Source: Rhizobiaceae bacterium
GTDB taxonomy: Bacteria > Pseudomonadota > Alphaproteobacteria > Rhizobiales > Rhizobiaceae
DNA length: 5,157 bases
Direction: 5' to 3'
NCBI GenBank assembly: GCA_020696915.1
Contig: JAJFMR010000280.1
Coordinates: 1-5,157 of the forward strand
Shown here: positions 5,042-5,157 of the stretch, in pieces
Numbering within the stretch: the stretch's first letter is position 1
Layout of the letters: each line of letters begins with the position of its first letter
Made by a program: the position numbers and the translations under genes
Notes under the pieces: generated by a model
Databases searched by the model: none
Told to the model about the DNA's origin: nothing
The model's input: the letters and a program-made list of their open reading frames with translations, nothing else

Positions 5042-5157
5042 TTTAGGAAGATTCCCGGCGCCGCACAATGGCCGGCGGACACCGGCATCCGTGCGGGGCC
5101 TCGGGTCTTGTACGGCAGTTCTTCGTCTGGTACGTCGCAACGCGCCTCCGGCAGGGG
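5042..5157. other. Upstream region of the yqaA-like/dsbB operon; no gene supported
   Basis: These 116 bases should hold the operon promoter. No convincing -35/-10 pair is visible on the minus strand; TTGTGC with TAAACA 17 nt on is weak and would start transcription inside the hairpin. A short GCCGG/CCGGC inverted repeat lies at 5071-5086. A plus-strand ATG at 5068 is open to the window edge for 30 codons but has no ribosome site at a usable distance and no recognisable sequence. Confidence 0.4.

Noticed and set aside
3886..5088. A 400-codon minus-strand open frame that reads through the yqaA-like gene into dsbB
   Set aside because: Only the last 172 codons are DsbB-like; the upstream part is arginine/alanine-rich out-of-frame translation of the yqaA-like gene, typical of high-GC DNA. 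ATG 4404 has its own Shine-Dalgarno.
5068..5157. Plus-strand ATG frame running off the right edge
   Set aside because: The only GGAAG is about 17 nt upstream, too far, and the 30 visible residues show no recognisable feature.
1..5157. CRISPR array, tRNA/rRNA gene, insertion sequence or attachment site
   Set aside because: No regularly spaced repeats, cloverleaf pattern, transposase sequence or terminal inverted repeats with target duplications were seen on either strand.

Overview
The window looks like a chromosomal segment from a high-GC alphaproteobacterium, most likely of the Hyphomicrobiales (Rhizobiales; Mesorhizobium-like). This rests on three things: overall base composition and codon use; a 185-aa HNH protein and an adjacent YqaA/DsbB pair that read like the rhizobial versions; and an AT-richer palindromic intergenic element of the kind scattered through rhizobial genomes. 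The genus is inference; no rRNA or tRNA gene is present to settle it. I see no phage, plasmid, insertion-sequence or CRISPR signature.

Layout, left to right. 1-159: the left edge, with no gene I can assign; several minus-strand frames run open off the edge. 160-1008 (-): an EamA/DMT-family ten-helix transporter. 1009-1276: a 268-bp divergent intergenic region carrying a rhizobial-type mosaic palindromic repeat. 1277-1561 (+): a 94-aa three-helix membrane protein of unknown function. 1590-2468 (-): GluQRS, the glutamyl-queuosine tRNA(Asp) synthetase, with its zinc-site cysteines replaced. 2554-3222 (+): a compact AlkA-type 3-methyladenine DNA glycosylase, divergent from gluQRS over 85 bp. 3328-3885 (+): an HNH-fold protein with its own probable promoter. 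3886-4404 (-) and 4428-5015 (-): dsbB and a YqaA-type VTT-domain membrane protein, a two-gene operon transcribed yqaA-like then dsbB, with a hairpin over the first gene's ribosome binding site. 5042-5157: upstream leader or promoter region with no supported gene.

The genes are mostly ordinary housekeeping: tRNA modification, alkylation repair, periplasmic disulfide formation and transport. They form no evident single pathway. The yqaA-like/dsbB pair is the only clear operon (23-bp gap). The HNH gene and dsbB converge with their stop codons touching, so transcripts from either side must end inside, or run over, the opposite gene. I did not find convincing evidence of a new biological system. 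The points most worth following are the RBS-masking hairpin before the yqaA-like gene, the zinc-less GluQRS, the mosaic repeat, the orphan small membrane protein, and the abutting convergent stops with a possible downstream antisense terminator.
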